Origin: Hymenobacter ginkgonis
Lineage (GTDB): Bacteria > Bacteroidota > Bacteroidia > Cytophagales > Hymenobacteraceae
Assembly: GCF_009755225.1 (NCBI RefSeq)
Contig: NZ_WQKZ01000007.1
Location: forward strand, 62,001-126,000
Direction of reading: 5' to 3'
DNA length: 64,000 nt
A program made the translations under genes and the position numbers. Below, one piece after another: positions 50,256-59,361 of this stretch. The notes under the pieces are model-generated. The model had not been told where the DNA came from. It searched no databases and saw only the letters and a list, made by a program, of their open reading frames with translations. Numbering within the stretch: position 1 is the first letter of the stretch; the number at the start of each line of letters is the position of its first letter.

Positions 50256-50945
50256 TCAGGGCTGCGCTGCGCGCCCGCTGCGGCGGCGCAAGTCGGCCCA
50301 GATAGTACCCACAAACAGGTTGAGGCGGTAGCAGTAGTACCAGCCGTTGAAGTCGTTCTCGAATGACTCGCGGGTGAGACTCACCCGGTAGCCCACGCCG
50401 CCGCTCACGCCCACCCAGCGCGTGGGCTTGAGCAGCAGGCCCACCCCGGCCTCGGCCGGCACGAAGGTGTCGCGCGTGTCGGTAATCAGCTGGTCCTGGG
50501 CATCGGTGACCGTGTAGTGGCTGCGGCCAATGCCCACGTCCAGCGGGATGCTCACCTCGAAAAATCGCCGCCGCACCAGCAGGTAGGTAAAGCTGGGTGT
50601 GAAGTACAGCAGGCTCAAATCGGGCATTGCCATACCGGCTTGCTGGTTTTGGCCGCGGCCTCGGCCCTTGGTGGCGTAGTACTCGCCATAGTTCCGGCGT
50701 AGGGTGTAGCCGGAAATGCCTATTCGGTACTTTTTGCCGGGCGGTACCACGCCCAGGTTGAGCCCAATGACGCGCACCGCGGCGGTTTGCTCGAAGGGGT
50801 TGCGGTTGTCGAAGTAGAGGCTCGGGGTCCAGCGCGTCGGCGGGGGCACGCTTTGCGCCTGCGCCAGCAAGGGTCCGGCACTGGCGAGTAGCAGCAAGCG
50901 GGGCAACCAGGTGCGGAAAGTAGTCAGCAAGTACAAATACGGCAT
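50256..50945 (-). CDS. Outer-membrane beta-barrel protein, unknown family
   Basis: 229 aa from ATG 50945 (MPYLYLLTTFRTWLPRLLLL), with signal peptide ending AQAQS; upstream codons to 51002 are open but lack a leader. The mature part alternates in barrel style (PSLYFDNRNPFEQTAAVRVI, KYRIGISGYTLRRNYGEYYA, LLYFTPSFTYLLVRRRFFEV, WVGVSGGVGYRVSLTRESFE, YYCYRLNLFVGTIWADLRRR). I do not recognise a named family. The last residues RRRSGRAAQP are unusual for a barrel, lacking a terminal aromatic, so the last strand is likely GTIWADL. Location: outer membrane by inference. Confidence 0.6.
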   Translation of the reverse strand: MPYLYLLTTFRTWLPRLLLLASAGPLLAQAQSVPPPTRWTPSLYFDNRNPFEQTAAVRVIGLNLGVVPPGKKYRIGISGYTLRRNYGEYYATKGRGRGQNQQAGMAMPDLSLLYFTPSFTYLLVRRRFFEVSIPLDVGIGRSHYTVTDAQDQLITDTRDTFVPAEAGVGLLLKPTRWVGVSGGVGYRVSLTRESFENDFNGWYYCYRLNLFVGTIWADLRRRSGRAAQP

Positions 50946-51026
50946 GCAGTCAGCAGCTACGTGGGTTTTTAGGTAAACGTCCGGTAGTTTGAGGTTAAGC
51001 ACTTAGCAGGTGAGCTGACCGCAAAA

Positions 51027-51052
51027 AAGGCACGTCCGGGTGGACGTGCCTT
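51027..51052 (-). terminator. Perfect hairpin terminator
   Basis: AAGGCACGTCC pairs exactly with GGACGTGCCTT around GGGT. It lies 21 bp beyond the lipoprotein stop; the A-run on the plus strand is a T-run for minus-strand transcription. Confidence 0.85.
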
Positions 51053-51073
51053 CTGGCATGAACGAGCGAGCGC

Positions 51074-51457
51074 TTAGTTGGCGCCCGTCGTCGTAGGTGG
51101 CAGGAGGGTGATGCAGCCCAGCTCCACTAGCTTGCCGGCCGGGCAGGTATTGCCGGTTTGCTTGCTCTTGACGGTGTAGCCCACGGTCACCTTCTGGCCG
51201 ACTACGGGCGCGAAGTTGGCCCACGTGCTACCGGTGGGGATGACGTAGGTGCTGTCGGCCAGGTGCAGGGCCAGGCCGCAGCCGGTGGTCTTGCTCAGGT
51301 CGACTACCACGGCGGCGGTGTCGCAGGTACCGCCCTTGGGCGTGCAGTCGCTGCTTTTATCGCCTTTTTCAAAGCAGCCGGTGAGCACGGTGCTGGCCCC
51401 CAGGCCCAGGATGGTTAGCGTAGCGAAAGCCGCGCTGCGGGAAAAAAAACGCTTCAT
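51074..51457 (-). CDS. Small lipoprotein, hypothetical
   Basis: 127 aa from ATG 51457 (MKRFFSRSAAFATLTILGLG) with lipobox LTGC (Cys about 27). The open frame runs to 51622, but that overlaps the next gene in an unlikely leader. The mature part has six cysteines (CFEKGDKSSDCTPKGGTCDT, GCGLALHL, TCPAGKLVELGC) and reads like a small OB or DUF-type domain (ALHLADSTYVIPTGSTWANF, VGQKVTVGYTVKSKQTGNTC). This resembles periplasmic lipoproteins of unknown function in Bacteroidota. It sits 71 bp downstream of the T9SS gene on the same strand and is closed by a perfect terminator. Confidence 0.75.
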   Translation of the reverse strand: MKRFFSRSAAFATLTILGLGASTVLTGCFEKGDKSSDCTPKGGTCDTAAVVVDLSKTTGCGLALHLADSTYVIPTGSTWANFAPVVGQKVTVGYTVKSKQTGNTCPAGKLVELGCITLLPPTTTGAN

Positions 51458-51528
51458 AAAAAGAGGGGTAAAAGGGGTGAGGTAAAGAAGAAAACAACGG
51501 CGGTCAAGCAGGCTAAGAAATGTATTCG

Positions 51529-53460
51529 TCAAGGCATTACCTCTACCCAGCCCTTGAAGCGCCGCCCATCGGTGAAGGTGACGAGGTAGTAGTAGATGCC
51601 CCCCACGCCGCCCCCGGCCCACGTGAAGCTGCGCGTAGGCGACTGGTACACGAGCCGGCCCCAGCGCGAGAAAATGCTGACGCCCGCAAACTGGCTGGCG
51701 CAGAAATCAGGGGGTAGGGCCTGGTCGAGGGTGAAGGCCTCGTTGAGGCCGTCGCCATTGGGCGTGATGATGTTGGGCGGGCTAAAAGCCAGCGAATCAC
51801 CGGGCCGGGGCACCACGAAGCGGATGGCGCGCGTGAGGGTGTGCGGCGTGCAAATGGTGCCGCCCTGAGCTAAGGCAAAGCGCACGACCAGCCCGCTGTC
51901 GCTGGCCGTAACCAGGCCGCAATCGGGCGCCCAGGTGAAAGTGGCCGTGGCGCGGCCCGTACCATTTTGGGCGCTGAAGTTCATGCCCACGCTGGCCAGA
52001 CTGAAACCCACGCCGGTAGCCGTGAGCGTGAGCGGGTTGGGGGCCGAATCGGTGCCCAGCAGCGTGGCCGTGTAGGGCTGGTTGAGGGCGAGCCGCACCA
52101 CGGTGGGTGTGGGCTGGCCAGGCACTTCGGGCGGAAAGCTGGTGGTGAGCACCGGCGTGGTGCTAACGGGTGGCGCGGCGATGAAGGCCACCCGCACGGT
52201 ATCGCGCTTGGGCAGCGAGCAGCCATTATCAGCCACCAACACGTTGAGCAAGTACACCTTGCCCTTGGTGTCGGCGCACATCGGGAAGCAGAGCGTGGCC
52301 GTGAGTGTATCGGGCTGGCCGCTGGCGTGCACCGTGCCGCTGGTAGTCGTCGTGAAGCTCGGAGCCGTGGCTGGGTCGCTGAAGTTGAGGGGCGCGGCCG
52401 TGAGCGTAAGCGTCGAATTGGGGTCAGGGTCGGTGTAGCGCAGCGTGAGGCAGCGCGAGCCGCCGGGCACGAAGCGCACCGTGTCGCGGCCGGGGCGGTA
52501 GGCGCGGCCGTTGGCCCGCACGCTCACCACGGGCGGGTTGTTGGTGGGGCAATTGAGCACGTAGAGCTGAAAATCGCGCCGGGTTTCCCCGATTTTGACG
52601 CCCTTGCGATACTCCGCGCAGCGCACCCCGAACACGAACAGCCCGAGCCGATTGGGCCGCACCGTGAGCCGCCCGGTGTGCGCGTCGATGCCCAGCGCCG
52701 GCGAGCCCGGTATCTGGTTGGTAGTGCCTAGTCCTGCCGACCAGGTTACCAGGCTATAGGGCGCGGCGGCCGGGGCCGGAATCGGAAAGGCAGCCGTGGC
52801 GTGGCCGTTGAGCGGCGTCACCATGTCGTAGGCCAGCGAGTCGCCGTCGGGGTCTACCCCCCCAAAGTCGTAGTAGAACAGGTTGCCGATGCAGGCATAG
52901 TCGCCGAGCGCCGGGAAGATGCGCGGCGTCGAGTCGATGAACGAGGCCCCGTTGCGCACCACGGCCGGAAACTCCAGGTAGAACGTCTGCGCCGCCCCGC
53001 CGGGGTTCACGATGTTGCTGATGGCCAGGTTGCGGCAGCAGCGCTCCACGGCCGCGTAGTAGCCGCTGGCACTGGCGTAAGTCGCCGCATCAAGGGTAAT
53101 GTCCTTGGTGTAAACGAGCTTGCGGGTGCTGAGCGAGCCCACGGCGCAGGCCGGGTTAGTGTAGCTCACGAAGGTGTTGCTGGTGAGCGGCAGCACCACG
53201 CTTTGCAGCTGCCGGTTGGTGGCCTTGTCGAAAATGCCCGCCGTCAGGGCCTGGTCGAGCGCCGCCGCGTTGCCGTTGATGGCATCAAAGTAGAGCGTCA
53301 GGGTCAGGGTGTAGGTGCTGCCGGTTTGGTGCTGCAAGTCCAGCTCGCCGCCCACGATGTGCGTCGCCCGGGCCGGCGTGGCCGCCAGCAGCAGCAGCCA
53401 CAGGCTGAGGAGAGCCCGCAATGGCACGCGGGCGGGCAGAGCGGATGCCAGGTAATACAC
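51529..53460 (-). CDS. Large secreted protein with gliding-motility-type (T9SS type B) C-terminal domain
   Basis: About 643 aa if read from GTG 53460, which places the hydrophobic leader VPLRALLSLWLLLLAATPAR near the N-terminus. The frame stays open to 53679, but that part overlaps the small gene at 53483. The mature protein begins ATHIVGGELDLQHQTGSTYT, a start common in large Bacteroidota surface proteins. Ig-like and cadherin-like stretches follow (GDYACIGNLFYYDFGGVDPD, NNPPVVSVRANGRAYRPGRD). The C-terminus NIITPNGDGLNEAFTL...FSRWGRLVYQS...GGVGGIYYYLVTFTDGR is the CHU_C type B sorting domain. Expected at the cell surface or secreted. No enzyme motif seen. Confidence 0.85.
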   Translation of the reverse strand: MYYLASALPARVPLRALLSLWLLLLAATPARATHIVGGELDLQHQTGSTYTLTLTLYFDAINGNAAALDQALTAGIFDKATNRQLQSVVLPLTSNTFVSYTNPACAVGSLSTRKLVYTKDITLDAATYASASGYYAAVERCCRNLAISNIVNPGGAAQTFYLEFPAVVRNGASFIDSTPRIFPALGDYACIGNLFYYDFGGVDPDGDSLAYDMVTPLNGHATAAFPIPAPAAAPYSLVTWSAGLGTTNQIPGSPALGIDAHTGRLTVRPNRLGLFVFGVRCAEYRKGVKIGETRRDFQLYVLNCPTNNPPVVSVRANGRAYRPGRDTVRFVPGGSRCLTLRYTDPDPNSTLTLTAAPLNFSDPATAPSFTTTTSGTVHASGQPDTLTATLCFPMCADTKGKVYLLNVLVADNGCSLPKRDTVRVAFIAAPPVSTTPVLTTSFPPEVPGQPTPTVVRLALNQPYTATLLGTDSAPNPLTLTATGVGFSLASVGMNFSAQNGTGRATATFTWAPDCGLVTASDSGLVVRFALAQGGTICTPHTLTRAIRFVVPRPGDSLAFSPPNIITPNGDGLNEAFTLDQALPPDFCASQFAGVSIFSRWGRLVYQSPTRSFTWAGGGVGGIYYYLVTFTDGRRFKGWVEVMP

Positions 53461-53482
53461 GAGTTCGGTGCAGCGATAAAGC

Positions 53483-53794
53483 CTATAGTTTCGAAGAAGA
53501 GGATGACTTGGCGGCCGGCCGCCGGCCCGGCTGCGGCAGGCTCCAGCCCGCCAGGTCGCGGGTAAGGTCGCGCACCGAAGGAGTGCGCTGGCGGGGGGCC
53601 GGCGGCGGCGTAGGCTGGCCCGCCCAATCGGGGCTGGCCAGCAATTCCTCGTAGATGGCCTGGTGCCGCGTGAGTTCATCCGGCCAGTGCGGAGTTTGGC
53701 CCTGAGTAGCCTGGGGCTCAGCGGCCGACCTAGGTACTAGCCACCTACCGGCCTGGCCCGGCAGCAGGTAATCGGAGAAGTAAGCGGTGCGCAT
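53483..53794 (-). CDS. Small hypothetical protein
   Basis: 103 aa from ATG 53794 (MRTAYFSDYLLPGQAGRWLV). It is soluble and Pro/Arg/Ser-rich, with a possible structured core (WPDELTRHQAIYEELLASPD, SVRDLTRDLAGWSLP). The stop is 23 bp before the GTG start of the large T9SS protein, so the two are probably one transcript, which also supports the short start for that protein. No recognised domain, leader or membrane segment. May be a small cytoplasmic partner or simply a conserved orphan. Confidence 0.5.
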   Translation of the reverse strand: MRTAYFSDYLLPGQAGRWLVPRSAAEPQATQGQTPHWPDELTRHQAIYEELLASPDWAGQPTPPPAPRQRTPSVRDLTRDLAGWSLPQPGRRPAAKSSSSSKL

Positions 53795-53986
53795 AGCAAG
53801 GGTGCGTAAGCGGTTAAGCCAGCTACAGTAGCAGTTCGTAGGCAGTAGTGCGGCGGCCCTTCGCGTGGTTCAGCTAGTAGAGACCTGGAGGCCGGCCTAC
53901 CCCTACGCAGCCCGCGCTTTTATTCTAATTATTTCCGGCTGGCTCAGCCAACCTGCTTGCTAGCAGCCCGCTGGCTGGCGGATGGC

Positions 53987-55162
53987 TCAGCGAATGTTGC
54001 CGCCCACGGCCAGGCCGCTGGGCACCGTGGCGGGCACGGTGCGGTCGTAGGTAGTGGCTGTGAGCGAATTGAGAAAGGCAATGATGGCCTGCTCGTTGTT
54101 CACCCGGCCCGGAAACTGCGGGTCGCGCTGGGCAGTGCTCACGTGCGGGTTGGCCGTGTTGCGGCCATTATCATAAAAATTGAGCACGTCGTTCAGCGTC
54201 CGCAGGGTGCCGCTGTGCATGTAGGGCGCCGTGAGGGCCACGTTGCGCAGGCTCGGCGTGCGGAACGCGTAGGTGCCGTTGGCACCCGTATCCGACGTGG
54301 CATTCTTGCTGTTGTCGGCCACGCCCATCACGTGCAGCTGGTAGTCGCTGAGCATGGGGCCGCTGTGGCAGTTGGCGCAGCCGCTCTGCACAAAGGCCTG
54401 GAGCCCCTGCACCTGCTGCGCCGTCAGCGCCGACGTAGTGCCGCGCATGTACTGGTCGAAGGGTGAGTCGGTAGCAATGAGAGTGCGCTCGAAGCAGGCC
54501 AGGGCTTTGCCCACGTTGGCCGCCGTAAGGGGGGTAGCCTCGGCAAAGGCCGTGCGAAACAGCGCCGCGTAGGCCGGAATGGCCCGCAGCCGCGCCACTA
54601 CCGAGTCGGGGGCAGCCAATTCGGCATACTGGTGGCCGCGCATCTCCTCCAGCGTGATGACTGGCCGAAGCGCCTGAGTTTCCAGCGACTGGGCCCGGCT
54701 GTCCCAGAACATCGGGGCCAGGGCGGGGTCCACAGCACCGTTAGTAGTCAGGCCATTAAAGGCTGAGTTGAGCACCGTCGAGCTGTTGCGCTGCCCGAAA
54801 GGAATGGTATTGGGGGTGCGAAAGCGGCGCGTAGTCCCGAAACCCTGGCCGTTTTCACCGATGGCCAGGTCAATCCCGTCGGCGTAGCCGACGGCCGGGT
54901 GGTGGCAAGTCGCGCAGCTCACGTCGCGCCCACCCGAGAGCACCGGGTCCCAGAACAGGGCGCGGCCCAGGTCAACCTTGGCCGGGTTCGTCGGGTTGTC
55001 GGCGGGGGCCGCGGCCGATAAGGGCAGGGCCGCCAGCCCTTGCACCGTTTGGGTGCTCGTCGGTGTGGGGGTGGTGTTCTGCTTTTGGCAGGCCACCGCC
55101 GCAATCAGCAGCATTGCCGAGGCTAGTACACCCGTCAGCTGGAAAGTAGGAGAAGCAGGCAT
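53987..55162 (-). CDS. Di-heme cytochrome c peroxidase (MauG/CCP family), lipoprotein
   Basis: 391 aa from ATG 55162. The N-terminus MPASPTFQLTGVLASAMLLI...AVAC is a lipoprotein signal (Cys about 25). First heme site CATCHHPAVGYADG (C83-C86-H87) and second CANCHSGPMLSD (about 263). The conserved LGRALFWDPVLSGGRDVSC and IRTPSLRNVALTAPYMHSGT-like FRTPSLRNVALTAPYMHSGT blocks fit bacterial peroxidases that reduce H2O2 with electrons from c-type cytochromes in the periplasm; MauG-like enzymes share the fold. On the opposite strand to the flavin operon starting at 55884, with 721 bp between. It may feed or use the same electron pool. Confidence 0.92.
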   Translation of the reverse strand: MPASPTFQLTGVLASAMLLIAAVACQKQNTTPTPTSTQTVQGLAALPLSAAAPADNPTNPAKVDLGRALFWDPVLSGGRDVSCATCHHPAVGYADGIDLAIGENGQGFGTTRRFRTPNTIPFGQRNSSTVLNSAFNGLTTNGAVDPALAPMFWDSRAQSLETQALRPVITLEEMRGHQYAELAAPDSVVARLRAIPAYAALFRTAFAEATPLTAANVGKALACFERTLIATDSPFDQYMRGTTSALTAQQVQGLQAFVQSGCANCHSGPMLSDYQLHVMGVADNSKNATSDTGANGTYAFRTPSLRNVALTAPYMHSGTLRTLNDVLNFYDNGRNTANPHVSTAQRDPQFPGRVNNEQAIIAFLNSLTATTYDRTVPATVPSGLAVGGNIR

Positions 55163-55883
55163 TGATGAAGTAGTAGTAGTGGGAAAGTAGACTAATAAGC
55201 AGCGGACCAGTAAGCACGAATCGACTTGGCGCGGGGCCGAATGAGCAGCATCTGTTGGCGTCGTAGCCGAAGGGGGATGAGGCTGACCACGCGCTTGAAT
55301 GGATGGGCGGCCAAATCAGCGCGTGAGCTCGCCATCTGCCCCCGGTAGGAGGTAGATACCCCAGGCCGCCGCTACCCCCACGCAGTGGAATATTTTATTC
55401 TAAGGCGAGAGAAGTCGTCTTTTTAAAGACGCCAAGCAGCAATTGCGATTGAGAACAATTGCTTGGCTGTCAACACATTATTTGTTAATAAACAAATCTT
55501 GAAGAGGATTATAAAGCGTGACGTGGGGGTAGCGGCCGCCTCACGTCTCTTCATTCCGCACCGTCACTCGTGCGATTCGGCGTCGTGCTCAACCGGCAGA
55601 GCCCATCGGGAGCATTTCACGATTTCACTCTTCTTCCTTCCTTTGGCAATGGCGACTAACTCGGAAATGAATCGGAAAGGATTCCTGCAACTCTTTGGGC
55701 GCGGCGCGGCTTTCATACTGGCTTCGCTTGCCCTGCACATCCCCGAAAATGGCCGCCAACCGAATATTCATCCGGCTAGGCATTGGCTTGCGCCGGGCCG
55801 AGGCCGCTGCATCATTGGGCCTGTTGGCTAGCGTAAGTAAGTAGCTGGAAATAAAAAATTTACTTTCTTTTTCTTTGGTAATT
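55163..55883. other. Intergenic region with one small doubtful ORF
   Basis: 721 bp between two divergently transcribed units. At 55649-55831 a 60-codon frame reads MATNSEMNRKGFLQLFGRGA followed by a hydrophobic stretch, like the start of a secreted redox protein that has lost its body. Confidence in coding is low. The rest looks like promoter sequence with AT-rich blocks near 55390-55500 and 55850-55880. Confidence 0.4.
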
Positions 55884-56348
55884 ATGCGCGTATTTGCCCT
55901 TCCTCTCCTAGCGCTGTTGTTCGCTGGCCGCGTGGTGGCGCCAGCCCCCACCCCGGTCTGGACCGCGGACCTCGCTGCCGCCCTGGCGCAGGCCAAAGCC
56001 ATCCAAAAACCGGTGCTGGCCGTGTTTTCGGGCTCCGACTGGTGCAAGCCCTGCATGATGCTCAAACAGGAGGTGTTCGACCAGCCCGAATTTGCGCAGT
56101 ACGCTCAGGATAAGTTCGTACTGGCCCGCTTCGACTTCCCGCGCAACAAGAAAAACCGCCTCGACCCGGCCCAAACCAAGCGCAACGAGGAAGCCGCTGC
56201 CCAACTCAACCGGGAGGGCGCGTTTCCGGCCGTGGTGCTGCTCTCGCCCGAGGGTAAGGTGCTGGCGCGCACCGGCTACCGCCCCGGCGGCGTCACCGCT
56301 TACGACGCCTACCTGAGCGAGCTGCTCGCTAAAAATAAGGGCCGATGA
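55884..56348 (+). CDS. Periplasmic thioredoxin-family protein
   Basis: 154 aa from ATG 55884 (MRVFALPLLALLFAGRVVAP); a TTG three codons earlier is ignored. Thioredoxin fold of the Thioredoxin_7 type: VLAVFSGSDWCKPCMMLKQE with CXXC, then FVLARFDFPRNKKNRLDPAQ and cis-Pro in REGAFPAVVLLSPEGKVLAR. The signal peptide places it in the periplasm. It should reduce disulphides or service the redox operon's exported proteins. The stop overlaps the ApbE start by 4 bp (ATGA), so translation is coupled. First gene of the operon running to 63920. Confidence 0.9.
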   Translation: MRVFALPLLALLFAGRVVAPAPTPVWTADLAAALAQAKAIQKPVLAVFSGSDWCKPCMMLKQEVFDQPEFAQYAQDKFVLARFDFPRNKKNRLDPAQTKRNEEAAAQLNREGAFPAVVLLSPEGKVLARTGYRPGGVTAYDAYLSELLAKNKGR

Positions 56349-57439
56349 ACCGTACTTCTGCCTCTGGTTGGCTGCCCCGGCTGCTGGGCGCGGCCCTGCT
56401 GCTAGCCCTGCTGATGCTGCTGGGGACCACCCGGCTGGCGGCGCAGCCCCACGCCCCGCGTCCCACCCGCGCCTACACGCGTAGCGCCCACCTGATGGGC
56501 TCGCACTTCACGTTCACGGCCGTGTCCGACGACGACTCGCTGGCCTGGCAGGCCCTGCGTGCCGGCCTGCGCGAAACCCAGCGCATCGACCACCTCTTTT
56601 CCTACTGGGATTCGACCTCGCAGGTGGTCAAAATCAACCGGCTGGCGGGTATCCGGCCGGTGGTGGTCGACCAGGAAGTGTACGACCTCATCGAACGAAC
56701 ACTCAAGATTTCGCAGCTCAGCGGCGGGGCGTTTGATATCACGTTTGCCAGCAGCGACAAGATTTATCAGTTTGATAGGCAAGACCATGCCCGCCTGCCC
56801 GATTCGGCCACGGTGCGCAATTCGGTGCGACGCATTGGCTGGCAAAAGGTGCAGTTAGACGTGGCCACGCACTCGGTGTATTTGCCCGAAAAAGGCATGC
56901 GCATCAACTTGGCGGGCATCCTGCAGGGCTACGGCGTGCGCCGGGCCGAGCAGCTTATGAAGCAGATGGGCATTGCCGGGGGCCTCATCAACGGCTCGGG
57001 CGATGTGTACTGCTGGGGCAAGCAGGCCGACGGCAGCGCCTGGCGCATCGCCATCGGCGACCCGGCCCGGCCGCACAGCGTGTCGTCGTGGCTGACGGTG
57101 AGCGACCTGGCCGTGGTGACGGCCGGCAACTACGAGCAGTACTTCACGGTGGCGGGTAAGTACTACGGCCACATCATCAACCCGCACACCGGCTACCCGG
57201 CCACCGGGCTGCGCTCGGTCACCGTCATTTGCCCCGACGTGGAGCTGGCCGATGCCCTCGACGATGCCGTGTTCGTGCTGGGCCCGGCAGAAGGGCTAGC
57301 GATGATAAACCGCCTCAAGGGCGTGGACGCCACCGTAATTACTGACGATGGCCAAACGCTGGTTTCCAAGGGAATGCAGCTCAATCCGTACCACAGCGCC
57401 GCCCCCGTTGGCGCGCCCGTTACTGCTGCCAAGCCATGA
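56345..57439 (+). CDS. apbE: FAD:protein FMN transferase (ApbE)
   Basis: 364 aa, exported (leader LLGAALLLALLMLLGTTRLA). ApbE blocks are present: LMGSHFTFTAVSDDDSLAWQ, RIDHLFSYWDSTSQVVKINR, INLAGILQGYGVRRAEQLMK, GGLINGSGDVYCWG, and the metal/FAD motif HIINPHTGYPATGLRSVTV, where the family has HIxDPxTGxP. It transfers FMN from FAD to Thr or Ser of exported proteins, using Mg2+. A second ApbE, fused to DUF2271, lies at 61757. No carrier with a clear D-x-x-S/T-G-A-S/T motif is visible in the operon, so its target is open. Coupled to the thioredoxin gene upstream. Confidence 0.92.
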   Translation: MNRTSASGWLPRLLGAALLLALLMLLGTTRLAAQPHAPRPTRAYTRSAHLMGSHFTFTAVSDDDSLAWQALRAGLRETQRIDHLFSYWDSTSQVVKINRLAGIRPVVVDQEVYDLIERTLKISQLSGGAFDITFASSDKIYQFDRQDHARLPDSATVRNSVRRIGWQKVQLDVATHSVYLPEKGMRINLAGILQGYGVRRAEQLMKQMGIAGGLINGSGDVYCWGKQADGSAWRIAIGDPARPHSVSSWLTVSDLAVVTAGNYEQYFTVAGKYYGHIINPHTGYPATGLRSVTVICPDVELADALDDAVFVLGPAEGLAMINRLKGVDATVITDDGQTLVSKGMQLNPYHSAAPVGAPVTAAKP

Positions 57440-57615
57440 GTTTCTTATCTGGACTACTCCACGCCCACCTGGCGGACGAATGGGGCGCGCACTGGCCGCG
57501 CGTGAGTTTTGGCCCTGCCCAGGACCGGTTACCGGCTGCCCACGGGCTACCCAATTTTCCTCATTGCTCACCTCGTTGCCGCGTCAGTGAGCGCGGCCAT
57601 TTTCGCCACTTAGTC

Positions 57616-57840
57616 ATGACTCTTCCCCTTTTCCTGCGCCGCCCGCTACTGCTAGCCAGCGTGGCCGCCTTACCCGGCTGCGTGTCGGTGGCCGCCTACC
57701 AAAAAGCCTACCTCAACGACGAGGACATGAAGCTGGCCACCAAGAAAGTCGAAACCCCGGAAGTCAACTTTGAGAGCTACCGCGAAGGGGCCGGCGGGGC
57801 CAACGGGGGCAAGGTGGGCGGGGGCTGCGGCTGCAACTAG
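57616..57840 (+). CDS. DUF4266 small lipoprotein
   Basis: 74 aa from ATG 57616 (MTLPLFLRRPLLLASVAALP) with a lipobox-like GC at Cys about 22. VAAYQKAYLNDEDMKLATKK and the C-terminal tail GGKVGGGCGCN are typical of DUF4266, whose ends carry a conserved Gly/Cys-rich tail. The open frame reaches back to an ATG that overlaps the ApbE stop (57436), which could mean either a longer precursor or a small separate gene; the short form has the expected leader. DUF4266 genes usually precede DUF3570, as here (33 bp gap). The Cys tail could hold a metal or a covalent group; function unknown. Confidence 0.85.
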   Translation: MTLPLFLRRPLLLASVAALPGCVSVAAYQKAYLNDEDMKLATKKVETPEVNFESYREGAGGANGGKVGGGCGCN

Positions 57841-57873
57841 CCTTTTGTTTATCAGACCACTACTCGCTTATTC

Positions 57874-59163
57874 ATGAGATTTTTACTAGCCGCTGGCCTC
57901 GCGCTGGCGCTACCCGTGGCGGCCCTGGCCCAGGGCACGCCCACCCCCAATCGCCTCGACGGCTCGGGCCTGCCCGCCACGACCCTGGCGGCGCACCCTA
58001 CCCCCGCCTCGGTGGGCGAAACCGACGTGGATTTCATTAGCAGCTACTACCAGCAAAACGGCGACCACGGGGCCGTGGAGGGCGGCGTTGGCACGCAGCA
58101 CCTCACCGACGTGGCGCCCACCATCATCCTGAACGTGCCCCTCGATTCGGTGGCCCGCCTTACCGCCAACGTAGGCTTCGACTACTACGCCTCGGCCTCG
58201 ACCGACCGCATCGACCAGGTGTTGTCCTCGCCCTCGTCGCACGATGTGCGCTACCATCTCGACCTGGGCTATGCGCGCACCCTAAAGGACAAGCGCACCA
58301 TTCTGAGCATCGGCGGCGGGGCTTCCAAGGAATATGACTACCAGTCGTTTAATATCGCCGGCTCCTGGACCCACGGCTCGCGCGACGGCAACCGCGAGCT
58401 GAGCGTCTCGGGGCAGGTGTACCTCGACCAGGTGACGCTGATTTTGCCCGTCGAGCTGCGCACCAGCGCCACGGGCACCGGCAATCAGGCCCACGGCTCG
58501 GGCTTCGACAACCGCCAGAGCTACAACCTGAACATCGTGTACTCCCAGGTCATCAGCAAGCGCCTGCAGCTGGCCGTGAGCACCGAGCTGGTGAGCCAGC
58601 AAGGGCTGCTGAGCACGCCGTTTCACCGGGTCTATTTCTACAACAGCAGCCCTGCGCTGGGCACACCCGGCACGCTGGGCACCGCCAAAACCGAGCTGCT
58701 GCCCCGCCTGCGCAACAAGTATCCCGTGGGCCTACGCCTGAACTACTACGCCACCGACCTGGTGCAGGTGCGCGGCTTCTACCGCTTCTACAACGACAAT
58801 TTTGGCATCCGGGCCCACACCTTCGAGCTGGAAGCGCCGGTGAAGGTGTCGCCGTTTTTCACGCTCTACCCTTTCTACCGCTACCATACCCAGACGGCCT
58901 CGACCTACTTCGCGCCCTACCTCACCCATTCAATTACGGATGAGTACTACACCTCCGACTACGACCTGTCGGCCTTCACGGCCCAGAAGCTGGGGCTCGG
59001 CTTTCGCTACGCGCCGCTTTATGGGCTGGGCCGGTTTAAAACGCCTTTCGGCGGCCGGGTCGCCAAGTTCAAGTCGCTGGATTTGCGCTACGGCCACTAC
59101 TGGCAAACGACGGGCCTCACGGCCAATATCGTGAGCGTCGACCTGGGCTTCACCATGCCCTAG
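57874..59163 (+). CDS. DUF3570 outer-membrane barrel-like protein
   Basis: 429 aa from ATG 57874, signal peptide MRFLLAAGLALALPVAALAQ. Start of mature region GETDVDFISSYYQQNGDHGA is a DUF3570 hallmark, followed by many amphipathic strands (ARLTANVGFDYYASASTDRI, HDVRYHLDLGYARTLKDKRT, QAHGSGFDNRQSYNLNIVYS, LRLNYYATDLVQVRGFYRFY) and an end LRYGHYWQTTGLTANIVSVD...TMP. Barrel-type outer-membrane protein by inference. It could be the envelope anchor or port for the operon's redox proteins. Always seen, to my knowledge, next to DUF4266 and often with ApbE. Confidence 0.88.
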   Translation: MRFLLAAGLALALPVAALAQGTPTPNRLDGSGLPATTLAAHPTPASVGETDVDFISSYYQQNGDHGAVEGGVGTQHLTDVAPTIILNVPLDSVARLTANVGFDYYASASTDRIDQVLSSPSSHDVRYHLDLGYARTLKDKRTILSIGGGASKEYDYQSFNIAGSWTHGSRDGNRELSVSGQVYLDQVTLILPVELRTSATGTGNQAHGSGFDNRQSYNLNIVYSQVISKRLQLAVSTELVSQQGLLSTPFHRVYFYNSSPALGTPGTLGTAKTELLPRLRNKYPVGLRLNYYATDLVQVRGFYRFYNDNFGIRAHTFELEAPVKVSPFFTLYPFYRYHTQTASTYFAPYLTHSITDEYYTSDYDLSAFTAQKLGLGFRYAPLYGLGRFKTPFGGRVAKFKSLDLRYGHYWQTTGLTANIVSVDLGFTMP

Positions 59164-59361
59164 GCTGGCTTTTTCCTAGTGCAGCGCATTGGGCGTAATA
59201 CGATGAATGGCAGGCTACGGCGGCAATTAGTCGGGATTAGTCGAGAAGCACGCGGGGAGGGTAAGAATACCCCATAGTTTTATTCGCTGCCAGCAAGAAT
59301 ACCTCCATCAGCTGCGTGCTGAAAGCCCACCCACTTACCTACTGTCTTGCGCTCCGTTAGT

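Noticed and set aside
57436..57615. N-terminal extension of the DUF4266 protein starting at the ApbE stop
   Set aside because: The extension lacks a leader and is unlike the family, which starts with a lipoprotein signal as seen from 57616; noted in that entry.
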